DNA of 64,000 nucleotides, taken from positions 100,798 through 164,797 of the forward strand of contig JAKEKT010000081.1 of assembly GCA_021495925.1 (NCBI GenBank), given 5' to 3'. The stretch comes from Diplodia intermedia (lineage: Eukaryota; Ascomycota; Dothideomycetes; Botryosphaeriales; Botryosphaeriaceae). Positions 1 through 11,700 of this stretch are shown here, piece by piece; within the stretch, counting starts at the first letter, position 1, and every line of letters begins with the position of its first letter. A program made the position numbers and the translations under genes. The notes below the pieces were generated by a model. That model did no database searches. It was not told the DNA's origin and saw nothing but the letters and a program-made list of their open reading frames with translations.

Positions 1-12
1 CACTCATTACAC

Positions 13-3000
13 TCACCCCGAAATACCCTCTTTGCTCGCATACGCCACGGCAAGATACAAGTCATCCCCGCGCCTCGTCGGCGTCAGCCTGGGCGCCCAC
101 ATGGGCGTCTTGATGGCGACATCGCCCTGGCCGCCGCCCTCGTAGCTGGGCCAGTTCGCGTGCCGGCCCTGCTGTTGGGCGGCGGCGTCCGGCAGCGCCG
201 CGCTGCTCTTGCGCGCCTGGTCCGGATCATGATGGCGGTGGTCCGCGGCGACGGTGCCGTCGGTCCTGATGATCTGGCCCTGCGGCGTGTGCGGACTCCT
301 GCCGGCGCCGCCTCCGACCACCGCCGCCGCCTTCTTGGTCGGCGTGGTGCGGCGGCTGTTGCCCGGAGAGGCGTTGGCGCTGGGAGCGCCGCTGTCGATG
401 ATCAGCAACCCGTTGCCCTCGCGGCCTGGACGACGACGCGCCTGCAGCCCGCCCTTGGGCGAGCCGTCGGCGGCGGCGGCGCCACTGCCATCACCACCAC
501 CACCATCGGCAGCAGCATGCTGTTGCTGTTGCTGTTGCACGCGCGGACTAGGCGTCCCCGTGCGGTGCGACCCGGCGTTCGGGCTCGTCCGGGGGACGGC
601 CTGGTTGCTGGCGCGAGGCACCTTGGGATACTTGATGTCCGAGATGGGGCTCCTGTCCTCGACGCTGCCGTCGTCGCCAAGCTGTTGCTGGGGCGGCGTG
701 GTCTTCACCCGCAGCGTCGACGATGACGACGACGGTGCCGTGACGACCGCGTGAGGATGACGACGGCCGTGGCTGGCGGTGTCGTCGCCGTCATCGCTGC
801 TGCTGCTACCGTCACCTGCTCTTACCGGCGCTGGCACCGCGCCGCTCACGCCCAGTTGCTTGGCCGCTCCGTCGTTGTCGTCCTCCGTCGGGGGGCTGGG
901 GTCACCCGGCAGCGATGCGCTCTCGAAGGACGTCATCGACGCGCTCGATGTGGAGCGCTGGGGCCCTTTGACGAGCGGAGGACGTGCTGTCTGGCGGGGA
1001 CGAGGCGGACTCTGGGGTTGGGGCGGGAGTGGGGGCCTGGCGTAGGAAACGTTGTAGGGCCGGTATTGGCCGCCCTGCTGGGGCGGCGCGGCGGCAGCAG
1101 CAGCAGGAGGTTGCCGGGTCGACGACGATGGCAACGGCGCCGATGATGACGACGGAGACGGGCCGCTGCGCTGATTGGCGGGTGTGGGGAAAGGCAGTGG
1201 CGCTTGACGATTATCGTGATGATCTTGTTCCTGCTGCTGCTGGTGATGATGACGAACAGCGGCAGCAACAGGAACCGGTCGACCAACAGGTGGTTGCGGT
1301 GGGGACGGTTGACGCAGGGCGGGCGGGTGCGCTTGCGAGCCCTGCAGCGGCGCCGGTGGCTGCTGGCCAGTCGTTTGCCCGGGGAGATGCGCGAGTGCCG
1401 GCTGGGGCGGCATCGCCCGGTTCTGGGCGGCAGCAGAGGAAACAGGCATCTGGTGCGTGTGCGTTTGCGTGGGCGGTGGGGCCGTTGCACTGGCCTGAGC
1501 TTGCCGTTGTGGAGACGGGCGCGAAGAGGACGAGGAGTGGCCGAGGAAGGCTGGAGGAGCAGCGGCGTCTAGAGGGCGCGGCGGCCCGCTGAAGCCGCCG
1601 GCATCGCTCGTCGCGTGCCCGTAGCTCTCGGGCGGCGTCTGCATGATGCTCGTTGGCGGGCTGGTGTAGTAGGCCGGGATGTAGGATGAACTGGCGGTGG
1701 AGTTGGTACCGGTGAACTTGGTGCTGCCGCTCGAAGCGCTGCTGCTGTGTGGACCTGTCGCGGCAGGCTGCTGGTACAGCGGCAGCGGCGGTTTGGCTAC
1801 ATTGGGCGGTCTTGCTACTCCGATTCTCAACGGAGAAGGAATCGGCGGGGGAGAAGGCGTCGGCTGGCGAGCATACTGCCGGCCCTGCGGGGGAATCGCC
1901 AGAGACAACGACGGCTGCCGCGTCTTCTCTTCTGCTGGGCTTGCCGTGTATTCCTGCGCAAAGCTCGGCGGAGGTCTGTACGGTCTGATGGGCGGGGCCT
2001 TGGCCGGGGCGTCCTGGCGCGGGGGAACCTGCACAGCGCGTACCGGATACATGGGCTTGCGCACCGCCGTGTCCTCCTCGAACACGGTGTTCTGACTCAT
2101 TGAACTGTCCCGCTTCTTTCTCTTCTCGATGAACGGCGCCGAGGTGGGCACCGGGGACTTGGGCACAGGCTCGGGCTTGCGGGGGTGCACCGGCTCCGGT
2201 TTGTCTGGCAGGAGCTGGGACACGGTTCTGCTGCTCGCGAAGCTCGCGGGAGACGCCACAGGCGAGTCCTCAGTGATGGCCAGGCCGATGTTCTCCAGCG
2301 GCGTGGGGGCGCGCTGAGACCGCGGCGGAGACGGATCGACCACTCTCACCTGCGGGATGGTGATTCCCCCAGTGCCAACGCCTGCCCCGTTGCGCGGATC
2401 CCTACGGTTGCGTGGAGGCGAGGGGAACTGGGCCAGGGCCGACGGCGACATGGCAACATTGTCGTGCGAGGGCGGCGTCAGCGCGAACTTGGACCTTCCC
2501 TGCTTCTCGCTCGCTTCCTCCTCCTTCTTCCTGTCACGCTTGCGCAGGCAGGCGAGCAGAAACAAAACACCCGCTGCCAAGACAACTGCCGAGACACTGG
2601 CCACGGAAATGCCGACGATCTGAGGAGTGCTCAGTCCACTGCCATGGTCCGACGATGACGCTGCGACAGCCGCAGTAGCCGAGGAAGAAGCCGAGGACTG
2701 GACAGTGGTGGATGACGCGGCTGCGGAGGTCGTGGACGCGGCCGATGCAGACGTGTCCAAAGTCGTTCGGGAGCTAGTAGTAGTGCGCGACGAAGAGGTC
2801 GACGAGGTCGACGAGTTCCGCATGCTCGTCGTATTCGTGAGCGAAGTGGAGCTGATCGGAGTCGACGATGCAGCCGATGCAGTAGTGCTCGTGGTGTGAG
2901 CCGTGAACGTCAAAGTGCTGTGGGTGGCGGCCACGGCGGCGTCCTGGCCAGAGCATATGCTGTACGTCGATGCGAGGCCGGAGACCGAGGACGCACACGA

Positions 3001-3303
3001 GGAGAAGGCGCAGCCGTAAGCCGCCTCTCCCAGCGTAAGCCCGGTGGTGCTATACTGGGAGCACAGACACTCCAGATCACCTGAACTCGCACAGCCCAGG
3101 GGCCACTGGTCGAACAGGATGGACCGGAAGCAGCTGCGTGCGCATTGCGGGATGACGGCCTGCAGGTCTGTCGGCAGGGACAGCGGGGACGACGTCTGGG
3201 TTGCTGCGGCGCCGGACGTGGTAAGTGTTGAGGTGGCTTGCGGGAATGCTGAGGCGAGTGATGGCGTGAAGATGATAAACTTTTTATGCAAAGCGGGAAA
3301 CAT
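13..3303 (-). CDS. CFEM-domain single-pass membrane protein with a very long Pro/Ser-rich tail
   Basis: Uninterrupted reading frame of 1096 residues. The first ~20 residues form a short basic then hydrophobic segment ending in ASA, compatible with a signal peptide. Residues ~45-120 hold eight cysteines in CFEM order (CARSC, GC, ECLC, GC, SC, C), the fold of fungal surface receptors and haem/iron-binding proteins. A Ser/Thr-rich stalk (likely O-glycosylated) precedes one transmembrane helix at ~229-252 and a basic stop-transfer stretch (RKRDRKK). The remaining ~840 residues are cytosolic, disordered, rich in Pro, Ser and Gln, with polar homopolymer runs. The layout resembles Pth11-like or wall-sensor proteins but has only one helix, so it is not a GPCR. 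A role in surface sensing is inference. The stop codon lies 12 bases inside the window, so the gene appears complete. Confidence 0.85.
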   Translation of the reverse strand: MFPALHKKFIIFTPSLASAFPQATSTLTTSGAAATQTSSPLSLPTDLQAVIPQCARSCFRSILFDQWPLGCASSGDLECLCSQYSTTGLTLGEAAYGCAFSSCASSVSGLASTYSICSGQDAAVAATHSTLTFTAHTTSTTASAASSTPISSTSLTNTTSMRNSSTSSTSSSRTTTSSRTTLDTSASAASTTSAAASSTTVQSSASSSATAAVAASSSDHGSGLSTPQIVGISVASVSAVVLAAGVLFLLACLRKRDRKKEEEASEKQGRSKFALTPPSHDNVAMSPSALAQFPSPPRNRRDPRNGAGVGTGGITIPQVRVVDPSPPRSQRAPTPLENIGLAITEDSPVASPASFASSRTVSQLLPDKPEPVHPRKPEPVPKSPVPTSAPFIEKRKKRDSSMSQNTVFEEDTAVRKPMYPVRAVQVPPRQDAPAKAPPIRPYRPPPSFAQEYTASPAEEKTRQPSLSLAIPPQGRQYARQPTPSPPPIPSPLRIGVARPPNVAKPPLPLYQQPAATGPHSSSASSGSTKFTGTNSTASSSYIPAYYTSPPTSIMQTPPESYGHATSDAGGFSGPPRPLDAAAPPAFLGHSSSSSRPSPQRQAQASATAPPPTQTHTHQMPVSSAAAQNRAMPPQPALAHLPGQTTGQQPPAPLQGSQAHPPALRQPSPPQPPVGRPVPVAAAVRHHHQQQQEQDHHDNRQAPLPFPTPANQRSGPSPSSSSAPLPSSSTRQPPAAAAAAPPQQGGQYRPYNVSYARPPLPPQPQSPPRPRQTARPPLVKGPQRSTSSASMTSFESASLPGDPSPPTEDDNDGAAKQLGVSGAVPAPVRAGDGSSSSDDGDDTASHGRRHPHAVVTAPSSSSSTLRVKTTPPQQQLGDDGSVEDRSPISDIKYPKVPRASNQAVPRTSPNAGSHRTGTPSPRVQQQQQQHAAADGGGGDGSGAAAADGSPKGGLQARRRPGREGNGLLIIDSGAPSANASPGNSRRTTPTKKAAAVVGGGAGRSPHTPQGQIIRTDGTVAADHRHHDPDQARKSSAALPDAAAQQQGRHANWPSYEGGGQGDVAIKTPMWAPRLTPTRRGDDLYLAVAYASKEGISG

Positions 3304-5790
3304 ATTTCTACAGAACTACGCGCGCCATGTTAAAACGGGCGGCTGCCATTGCAGACCGTTTGACAAACCTGAAAGAGGCCTAGTGGTGCAATTAAGGCAT
3401 TGAGCTGAAGGAGCGTATCGAGTCGGGCGGATTATTAGCAACCGGTCAACGGCTGGATAGTGCGGCTATGCGAAAAGAGACCAAATGAAAAGGGACCCAG
3501 AAAAGAGGAAAAAACGGAAAAACGATCAGACAGGAGTCGTGTCAAAGAGCATGCATGGCGGGTATGGCTGAGCGAAAGGTTTGTTGATATGTACTCGGTC
3601 GCGTCACTGGCAAGCGCCCAGCGGCCGACGGCTATTGAGCTGCAGGCGCCGCTGCGCTGCCATAGGGCGCGCTCTGCACAGAGCAGCGCAGGGCGACTGC
3701 AGCGAAGCGCCTCGAAGCAGCAGCGCGCGCCCTCGTTGGCCCGCCGCGTCGACATGTTGTCTGGGTGGTGGACGAGTGCTGCGGTTAAGCGCTGGCCGGC
3801 GAGTCGGCGGGCGGGTCAGGCCCAAAACGGCAGCGCTCGGCGGGCCAGCGGACAGCCGGCGCTTACACGCTGCGCAGAAAAGCAGCCGCCAGCCCACAAT
3901 CACCCTCCGCGTCCTCGCCCTCGCTGAAACCTGTCGTCCGCTGTCACCACGCTGTCGTCCCGATCGAGTGACGTCGCGCCAGCGCGGGCGCGATGCTGGA
4001 CGCCGACCGGTCACAGGGGATGTCCACCGCTTATGCGTCCCTCTAAGCCTCAGGCCGCTCAACACCACGGCGTGCAGCAGGGAGAGCCCGGCGCCGGAAG
4101 CCCATCCGCCCTCGTGGCTGGATAGCGCTCCCGCCGTGCGCCACTTTTTCCCACCGCCCGGGCGCGTGGTGCTATTTGACATGGAGGCTGTGAGCTGATG
4201 CTGAAACGAGATCGTCCTCACGTCGCCATCCTGCCACGGCCGGCCTGCTTGCGTGCGTGCTCGCTCGGCTTACCTGCTGGCTCGCAGGCGGCGCACCGTT
4301 AACTTAGCCTCCGTGGCTTTTGGCGTGTCTGATGAATCAAGCCCAGCGCGCGGCAGTCGGTGGCCGGGCTTTACGGGCACGCCGGGAACGGCAAGCCGCC
4401 GGCCCAGCGCGGTCGATGGCGTGCAGTGCGCTTGCAGGGAGAGGCTGCTCGGCTGGCGAATCAAGGGGCGAGATGACGCTTGCACGCCACCGCGGCCGGC
4501 TTGTTTGGCTGAGCAGGCACGCAGGCACGGGGCGCGCCTCAGGGTCGCCGCGAACCACGGCTGCGCCTGCAGCGCCAACGGTGCCGGCGCGCACACCTCG
4601 TCGTCGCCGCTGCTGTTATCATCTCCGCCGCGCCCCGACGCCGAGCTGCCCGCAGAAAATTTCGAAATCTCAAGAGGGGCGCTCCGTGGCGTGGCGCCTT
4701 GCGCTCTGGCGCATCGCGCGCTGATAAGCGGCGCGGGCTGCAGAGCGTTCTCGAAGCACGTAGCGGCAGATCATCACATGCTATGCGACACGAATTGCTA
4801 TCCGCTAGCTGCTATACTCCCCACGGGCCACGATCTGAATGGCAGCAGGAGATACGGCCCCATTCTCACGCCGGCCGGATCCAACGACGGCCACTGCCAG
4901 CCATGCAGCCAGCAGTCCAGCTCACCTCCCGAAGCCGCGCCCCGAGAGTACCGCCGCGCCGCGTCGCCGGGAAGCGCAAAAATCGGCGTGGCGCGCGGGA
5001 GGGCAGAGCCGCAGGCGGTGCAGGAGTCGCCGCCGGCAGGAGTCGCAGGCAGGAGGTGCAGGAGTCGCCGCAGGTGATGGTGATGGTCGGGCTACACGCG
5101 TCCGCTGCTGGCGGCGTGCACGCCATGGGAGCCGTGCTCCGCTCCCGCCAGCCAGTGGAGAGAGGGCCGGAGAGCCGCAGTTGAAGAGCGACCCAGATAA
5201 AAATAACAGGCGCGACTCCTCGTGAAAAATGTAGGTTTTGTGGGTCTGCCAAACCCCGACAAGCCTGCGACCGCATCCGCTGGCGCCGAGACGGCCATCC
5301 CCGTTAGACCGGTCTCCCGGCTGCTGCGATAGCGATGGCGACGCCGGCGAGGGAAAGAAGTGCGAGCCACGGTCTCCTGGTGTTGTGCCATCCGCTTTAA
5401 GGACCCGCCCTGATCACCACTCCCGTGCCACCTCCAACACCGCCCGTATACCCAGTCGATCCCGCCGCCCGCACGCGCGCTGAGCACGTTCGCCCCATTG
5501 AAATTGCCCTCTCGTCAAGCACTCCTCAATACACCCACTCGCATTGTGAGACTTGCCCCCCGTCCCGGGCTGAAAAAAAAAGCGCCCGTCTATTGAGGCC
5601 CAACACACCTCGAATCTCGCCAGCACCCTTTGTCCTGTGCGGTTCCCACTCTCCACGTACAGCCGGACCCATACACCGCCGAGTCGAGTGGTCCAGAGCG
5701 TAGATCCGACCCTCTTCCCTCGCATCAGCAGGTCTCTTTGTTGCGGCGCGCGCGGGAACGTCATAGCTCCTCCGTACCCACTCCGCACAT
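3304..5790. promoter_or_regulatory. Divergent intergenic region between CFEM and PRM10-like genes
   Basis: About 2.5 kb of GC-rich DNA with several overlapping open frames on both strands. These are rich in Arg, Ala and Pro, show no recognisable motif and overlap one another, so I treat them as compositional artefacts. The last ~400 bases (5400-5790) are pyrimidine-rich, as expected of a fungal promoter and 5' leader for the plus-strand gene. No individual operator could be assigned. Confidence 0.5.
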
Positions 5791-8739
5791 ATGAACCCCC
5801 AATGGGACCTCCACGCCTCCGCCGAAGACTGGCACCTTTTTGCGGAGATGGCCTCCAACCCCCAGGACGGGCCAAACCATGGCAGTGACCACCAGGATGA
5901 TGACACTAGAAGACCAATCGTTCCGCAAATCGTCACCGACGGCACCAACTCCCCCGACGAACCCATTATGACCAACCCCAGCGGATCCAAGCCGAAAGGC
6001 AAGCGAGTGGGCTTCACCTCCGCCCAGTCCTCCAACGACGACTCGCCCGCCGCGACCGACAACCACCTGCAGGCGCCGCGCTCCTTTTCCACCTATGGCG
6101 CCCTGCCCTCCAACCCGACCTCGGGCGCCACCACCCCCCTGGGAGAGGGCTACATCTCGCCCACGCCCACCCGCCAGAGCGCCCCTCCGGCTCCCGATGA
6201 GCTCGTCAAAGCCGTGCACAAGGCCTTCGGCCAGCCCATGCCCGCCAAGCCCAAGCCGGCCATCCGGAAGACCCCGTCCATGGGTCTGAGCAACCCCTTC
6301 TCCTCCACCACAACCGAGTCGGATGACGAAGACACGCCCGCGAAGAGATCGAGAAACGAAGCCCTGGATCGCGCCAACAGGTTGGCCAAGAGCGTGGGCA
6401 GCGCCTCGGCGCCGTCGTCGAGGAGAAATTCCTTCGATGGCGGCAGGCCCGAGGCGGGGCCCTCGAGACCCAAGACTTTGGCAGCTGGCCTCGCCAAAGA
6501 GCGCGCCCCCCGCAAGAGCGCCCTGCTCGAGGATGTCGTCTCCCAGGATGAGGAGGAGCCTGAACCGTTATCGGTAACCGAGAAGAGGAAGGCCAGGGAA
6601 AGCACGTTGGACGAGGCGAAAAAGCTCGTGAAGAACCACACCCGGAAAAGCCAGTACCAAAAGGCCTCGCTCCACGCCGAGCCTCCCCCATTCATCTCGA
6701 GACCCACGACCCCGACCATGGAGCGCGCCTTTGACGACTATGTCGCCCCGCCGCCTCGGTACCGTGGCGGTATCTTCGGTGCTCTGCTCAACCTTTACGG
6801 CACCCAGGGCGGCTTCCAGAGCGGCATCCAAGGCAACCAATGGTCGCATTCCCGCACCAACAGCAACACGACGCTGGGCAGCGGCATGAACACGCCCGGC
6901 GGCCTGACGCCCGCCATCGGAACGCCCCAGCAGTCTCCGCCGACCTCTGGCACCAACACTCCCGTGACCCCCGGCCAGCGGAGGCATTGGTACGCCCGCA
7001 GCCAACATGGACAGCAATCGCAAACCTCCCTCGCCCAGCTGGTCGGCTCGTCCTCGATGCTCGCCTCGCCGGGCGCGTCTCTCGACTTCGAGCACGACGT
7101 TGCCGACAAGGTGAGGCGCCAATCGCGGCCCGGCATGGGCAAGCGGACGCGCAGCGGCGGCGCCATCACGTCCGCCATGCAGCGCCTGAGCAAGCCGCGC
7201 CTGGAGGACGAGATCCGCATCACCGTGCACATCTCCGAGGTCATGGCGCGCCAGCGGTACCTGATGAAGCTGTGCCGGGCGCTGATGAAGTACGGCGCGC
7301 CGACGCACCGTTTGGAGGAGTGTATGAAGATGTCGGCCCGCATCCTGGAGATCGAGAGCCAGTTCCTGTACATCCCGGGATGTATGATCATCTCCTTCGA
7401 CGACTCGTCCACCCACACGACCGAGGTGAAGCTCGTGCGTGAGACACAGGGTGTCGACCTGGGCAAGCTACGCGATGCGCATGCTTGCTACAAGGACGTC
7501 GTGCACGACCGGATCGGCGTCGAGGAGGCGACTCAGTGCCTCGAGGAGATCATGAAACGGCCGCAGAAGTTCAACCCCTGGTTTCTGGTGCTGATGTACG
7601 GCCTCGCGTCCGCATCCGTTGGTCCCTTCGCGTTTGAGGCCAGACTCATCGATCTTCCCATCTGTTTCCTCCTGGGATGCCTGGTGGGCTTCTTGCAACA
7701 GATCGCCGCCCCATCATCCACGCTCTTCAACAACGTGTTCGAGATCAGCGCTGCCGTCCTGACGTCCTTCCTTGCCCGTGCGTTCGGATCGATCAATGGC
7801 GGTAACACCTTCTGCTTCTCGGCGCTGGCTCAGAGCAGTATCGCGCTGATTCTTCCCGGTTACATCGTCCTGTGCGCCTCGTCAGAACTGCAGTCCAAAC
7901 ATCTGGTCGCCGGTTCCGTCCGGATGGTCTACGCCATCATCTACTCGCTCTTCCTCGGCTTCGGCATGACCATCGGCATCGTACTCTTCGGCGTCATGGA
8001 CAAGGGCGCGACGTCGTCGCACCAGTGCAGCAACACGATGCCGACCAACTACACCTTCTTCTTCGTGCCCGCCTTCACCATCTGCCTGTGCATCATCAAC
8101 CAGGCCAAGTGGAAGCAGATGCCCGTCATGGTCACCATCTCCTTCGCCGGCTACGTCGTGACCAAGTTCAGCAGCATGCGCTTCCAGGGCAACACCCAGA
8201 TCAGCAGCACGCTGGGCGCGCTGGCCATCGGCGCCATGGCGAACCTGTACTCGCGCCTCGGCACAAAGGCCGACAACCTCTTCCTCGACCTGTACGAGAA
8301 CCACGTGCGCCCGCGCTACCGCAACATCCGCCGCAAGGTCACCGGCAGGAAGGAGGACCTGCGCAAGTCGTACAAGGTCGCCGAGGACATCCTGCCGCCG
8401 TCGTCGTCGGGCGCGTCCGAGATCTACACGCCGCGCGCGCGCAAGGTCGGGTACGGCGTCGCCGCCGCCGCCATGCTGCCCGCCATCTTCGTGCAGGTCC
8501 CGTCCGGCCTGGCCGTCTCCGGCTCGCTCATCTCCGGCATCACCTCCGCCGACCAGATCGTCCACAACAACACCGGCAGCACCACCACCCTGCAGGCCGA
8601 CGGCACCGTCAACAGCGCCGCCTTCTCCGTCGGTTACTCCGTCATCCAGGTCGCCATCGGTATCACCGTCGGTCTGTTCCTCAGCGCCTTGGTCATCTAC
8701 CCGTTCGGCAAGAAGCGGAGCGGTCTGTTCAGCTTCTAA
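5791..8739 (+). CDS. PRM10: Pheromone-regulated membrane protein 10 (PRM10/ThrE, DUF1212 family)
   Basis: Intronless frame of 982 residues. Residues 1-~465 are hydrophilic, Ser/Pro/Thr-rich and probably cytosolic. From ~470 comes the ThrE/DUF1212 region, beginning with the motif LCRALMKYGAPTHRLEE, followed by about ten hydrophobic helices interrupted near 850 by a basic loop. ThrE family members include bacterial threonine/serine exporters. Yeast Prm10 is a pheromone-induced membrane protein whose transported substrate is not established. The length fits filamentous-fungal homologues. The start at 5791 is the first in-frame ATG. A second Met 19 codons later (residue 20) is also possible. The neighbouring gene is divergent. 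Confidence 0.9.
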   Translation: MNPQWDLHASAEDWHLFAEMASNPQDGPNHGSDHQDDDTRRPIVPQIVTDGTNSPDEPIMTNPSGSKPKGKRVGFTSAQSSNDDSPAATDNHLQAPRSFSTYGALPSNPTSGATTPLGEGYISPTPTRQSAPPAPDELVKAVHKAFGQPMPAKPKPAIRKTPSMGLSNPFSSTTTESDDEDTPAKRSRNEALDRANRLAKSVGSASAPSSRRNSFDGGRPEAGPSRPKTLAAGLAKERAPRKSALLEDVVSQDEEEPEPLSVTEKRKARESTLDEAKKLVKNHTRKSQYQKASLHAEPPPFISRPTTPTMERAFDDYVAPPPRYRGGIFGALLNLYGTQGGFQSGIQGNQWSHSRTNSNTTLGSGMNTPGGLTPAIGTPQQSPPTSGTNTPVTPGQRRHWYARSQHGQQSQTSLAQLVGSSSMLASPGASLDFEHDVADKVRRQSRPGMGKRTRSGGAITSAMQRLSKPRLEDEIRITVHISEVMARQRYLMKLCRALMKYGAPTHRLEECMKMSARILEIESQFLYIPGCMIISFDDSSTHTTEVKLVRETQGVDLGKLRDAHACYKDVVHDRIGVEEATQCLEEIMKRPQKFNPWFLVLMYGLASASVGPFAFEARLIDLPICFLLGCLVGFLQQIAAPSSTLFNNVFEISAAVLTSFLARAFGSINGGNTFCFSALAQSSIALILPGYIVLCASSELQSKHLVAGSVRMVYAIIYSLFLGFGMTIGIVLFGVMDKGATSSHQCSNTMPTNYTFFFVPAFTICLCIINQAKWKQMPVMVTISFAGYVVTKFSSMRFQGNTQISSTLGALAIGAMANLYSRLGTKADNLFLDLYENHVRPRYRNIRRKVTGRKEDLRKSYKVAEDILPPSSSGASEIYTPRARKVGYGVAAAAMLPAIFVQVPSGLAVSGSLISGITSADQIVHNNTGSTTTLQADGTVNSAAFSVGYSVIQVAIGITVGLFLSALVIYPFGKKRSGLFSF

Positions 8740-11700
8740 ACCGGCAACGTCAAAAGCGGTGAATGGGGTCATGACCACCTACCTTCCTCTTCATCAACAA
8801 CATCATCATCATCATCATCAACACCGCCGTCATCGCTGGTCGATGTACGCCCTGAATCTTCTCCTTGCATGAAAATCTCCTTCTCCTCTATCCGCATTGT
8901 TGCTCCGTCTCTTTGCAGTACTTTTTTTTCCCCCTCCAACTCATGTCACGACTCTGAGCGTCCGTTTGTTGTCTGGTGTCCGTTCGTTTTACGCGTCGTT
9001 CTTTTTAGATCGTCCTTGTTTCCGTTGCTTTGATACCATCCGCCAGTCTTTCTTTTTTCCTCTGCAACACGAAACCCGTTCGTCCAGCATACTTAGACCG
9101 CGTCGTCATTCCTTGACCGCTCAATATAGATTAGACCACACGAAAGCATTCTAGATAGGTGTTTAAAAAGGGAGGGGTTGGGATATGATAGCAGTGTGTG
9201 TTGGGAAAAGGGGAGTTCAAGTCGAGCGTGCTCTTTTTTGTTGTTAGCTGTTACCACCGCCGGCTCCTGTATTTCCATTTTATTGTCTCATCTGGGGAGG
9301 AAGACCAGAGGGGAGATATGACCAAAGTCATGTACTTTTTCATCTTCCGTTTTACGTTGCCTGTTCCTTCCCTTAGGGTTGTTGCTTGGTCAAGATCCTC
9401 CTCTCTCCCCCGGATTACCTTCTGTGTTTTCCTTGCTGTTTACTGACTGCCAGCGTTGAAGCGTTGCTCTGATATTCCATCTCTTTTAGCATTTTGCCAT
9501 TTTCCCAGTTCTTCAGTTGAGCTGTCTGGTTTCCTTTTTTCTCGGCGCATCGTGACAGGCGTTCGTAGTGTTGCCTCCTCTTGTCTTTTCCTCCTTTTTT
9601 CTCGGTTAATGTCATCTCTTACGAAACTCTTCAAAAATCTGGAAGGGATGAGGGGGGCCTTCTCCTTGGGTTTAGCATTTTGATATTTTCGTCTGGGATC
9701 ATTCAAAATGGCATCGATTTCGCCTCTTGAGCTCTTGAAGATGAAGTGAAGGATATGTGAAAAGTGTGATCCAAAGTTTGAAGTCCACGGAATCTATTGC
9801 TGACATGGGCCCCCTCTGACCGCCGGACATTTCCGCCAATCCTTCCGATGCAACGTTGTGGGTTCCTCGTGACCAGAGTGCGTATGTGCGTCTGTTTGTA
9901 CGCGTGTGGGTTGAGCGACTACGTCCGTGATTGATGCAGGGAGTGGTTATTTCCGCGACTGGTGCATGCGTTCTTCATTTTATGTCCGTGATGCGCGTGA
10001 CGACGACCGTGCTTGCGGCCACGGAACGGTAAGGTACGGTAAGGTACGGGTATGTTCTTCGGAGGGAGAAGAAGAAAGAAATATCGCAGCAGCAGCGCCT
10101 GCGGCGATGAGGAGAGACGCCCTTCGCAACCGGTGAAGGTGTTTGCTCTACTCCGACGATCCCGATTGAGGTCTCGGTGGCCTTAGCTGGGGAAAAAGCG
10201 ACCCTATTTGCAACCCCGCATTTGCTTGGTAGTCGGCTGCATTGCGAATGTTTGCTTGATAACGCCATGGCCGAGAAGTGGGTGGTAGCCTTCCATCGCG
10301 GCATGTATGTAGCACTGTCCCTCACGGGACTTCGTGTCACACTCGTCCAGTCTCCTCCTCACCCTGCCGCGTTGTCAGTGGCTCCTCCTTTCTCGCAGTC
10401 CCGATTGTTAGCGAGCGAACGGACAAGGGAGGAGCTCGCGCGCAAACACGGGGCACGGCCGTTCATGACATCAAAGAGAAATTCCCGAAGTAGAACCACT
10501 TTCGGTAAGCAGGCGAGCGAACGACGATCAGCGGCTTCTTCTCGAAAGTCAGCTCATCAGTGTGTGAATTACAGGTGTCCTTTTTCTTTGCGCGTGAGGA
10601 ACCGAAAGGGAAACGATGCCTGGCTGGCCTCGCGGACGAGTGTTGATTGTCTCGGTCCCGGTTCTATTACTAAATCTTCCAGAAAATGCCGTTTGCGTTC
10701 CATGAGACAGGCCGCGCTATCGAGGAAGCCTGGGCCAGGCACATGAGGGAGCAAAGACCAGGTACCCGCGGAAATGTGCTGCCGGAGTACCCGCCTCTCG
10801 CGCTAGTTTCTCGATGGACCAGAAGCCACAGGGAAAAAGGTCAGCTCCCCTACTAATCCGATTAGCCCCGCGACGCTAACAGCAAGTTGTGATTAGTCGT
10901 GGAGGAGTGGGTAGAGGGCAAAGCGGATGAAGAAAAGATAAGAGGGCGAGGGCACGGTGCTCGCTCTCCTTTACATTTTTGGAATCTTGCGCCCCTATCC
11001 CGATCGTATCGCCGACGCATAGTCATGCATGAGCGCACGCTCGCACAAGCAGTTTTGTCATCTGTTGGTACGCCGTAGGGCTGATGCGCTTGTGTCCCTG
11101 CTTCTGGGGAGATGAGACCTCGAGAACGCCCGTCCATCCTCCGTTAATTCGGCGGTTTTCCCTGGAGCGGCTCGTCATTATTCCATGACAGAGGGCAAGC
11201 GAGCCACTGCCGATCATCCGGAAACAACGGTCGTTTGTTAACACCGATGTGCATAGGGGCTGGGGCGTGTAGTAGCTATGATGTGAGGGACGAGGGAAGC
11301 GCCAGGTACCGAGCCTTTGTTGCCAGCAGATCGCACCGATGCGCAATGCTTAATATGGTTACAAGCGTAGAGATAGACAAGGGCAGATTGCGTAGTCTAC
11401 TCGTAATCGCCACCCTGTCTCTCCTTCCCTCGTGGCCGAGAGGGGATCAAGGTAAACAGAGCGTCGGCCCAAAAGAGTAGGGGTCGCTGGGGTGGGGACG
11501 AAGCGAAGAAGGGGCAGAGTGAAACCCGAGACCGCGTTGCGCAATGGACACGCGCTAGGCGGAGCAGATCATCTTTCCCTCCCCTAGAAGTTTTTTTCTT
11601 TAAAAAAAGAGTCCGGCAGGCACAGCGAGGTGGTGGCGCGCAACGGCAACGAGATGAGCTTGAGAAGAAAGGAAGCCGGGCGAACGGGCAATGCGTCCTG

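Noticed and set aside
4253..5077. Plus-strand frame of 274 codons upstream of the PRM10-like gene
   Set aside because: Low-information Arg/Ala/Ser composition, competing frames on both strands over the same DNA, no motif.
7882..8778. Minus-strand 298-codon frame antisense to the PRM10-like gene
   Set aside because: Mirror of strongly biased codons in the real gene; its Val/Asp/Gly/Ala/His-rich product is a typical antisense artefact.
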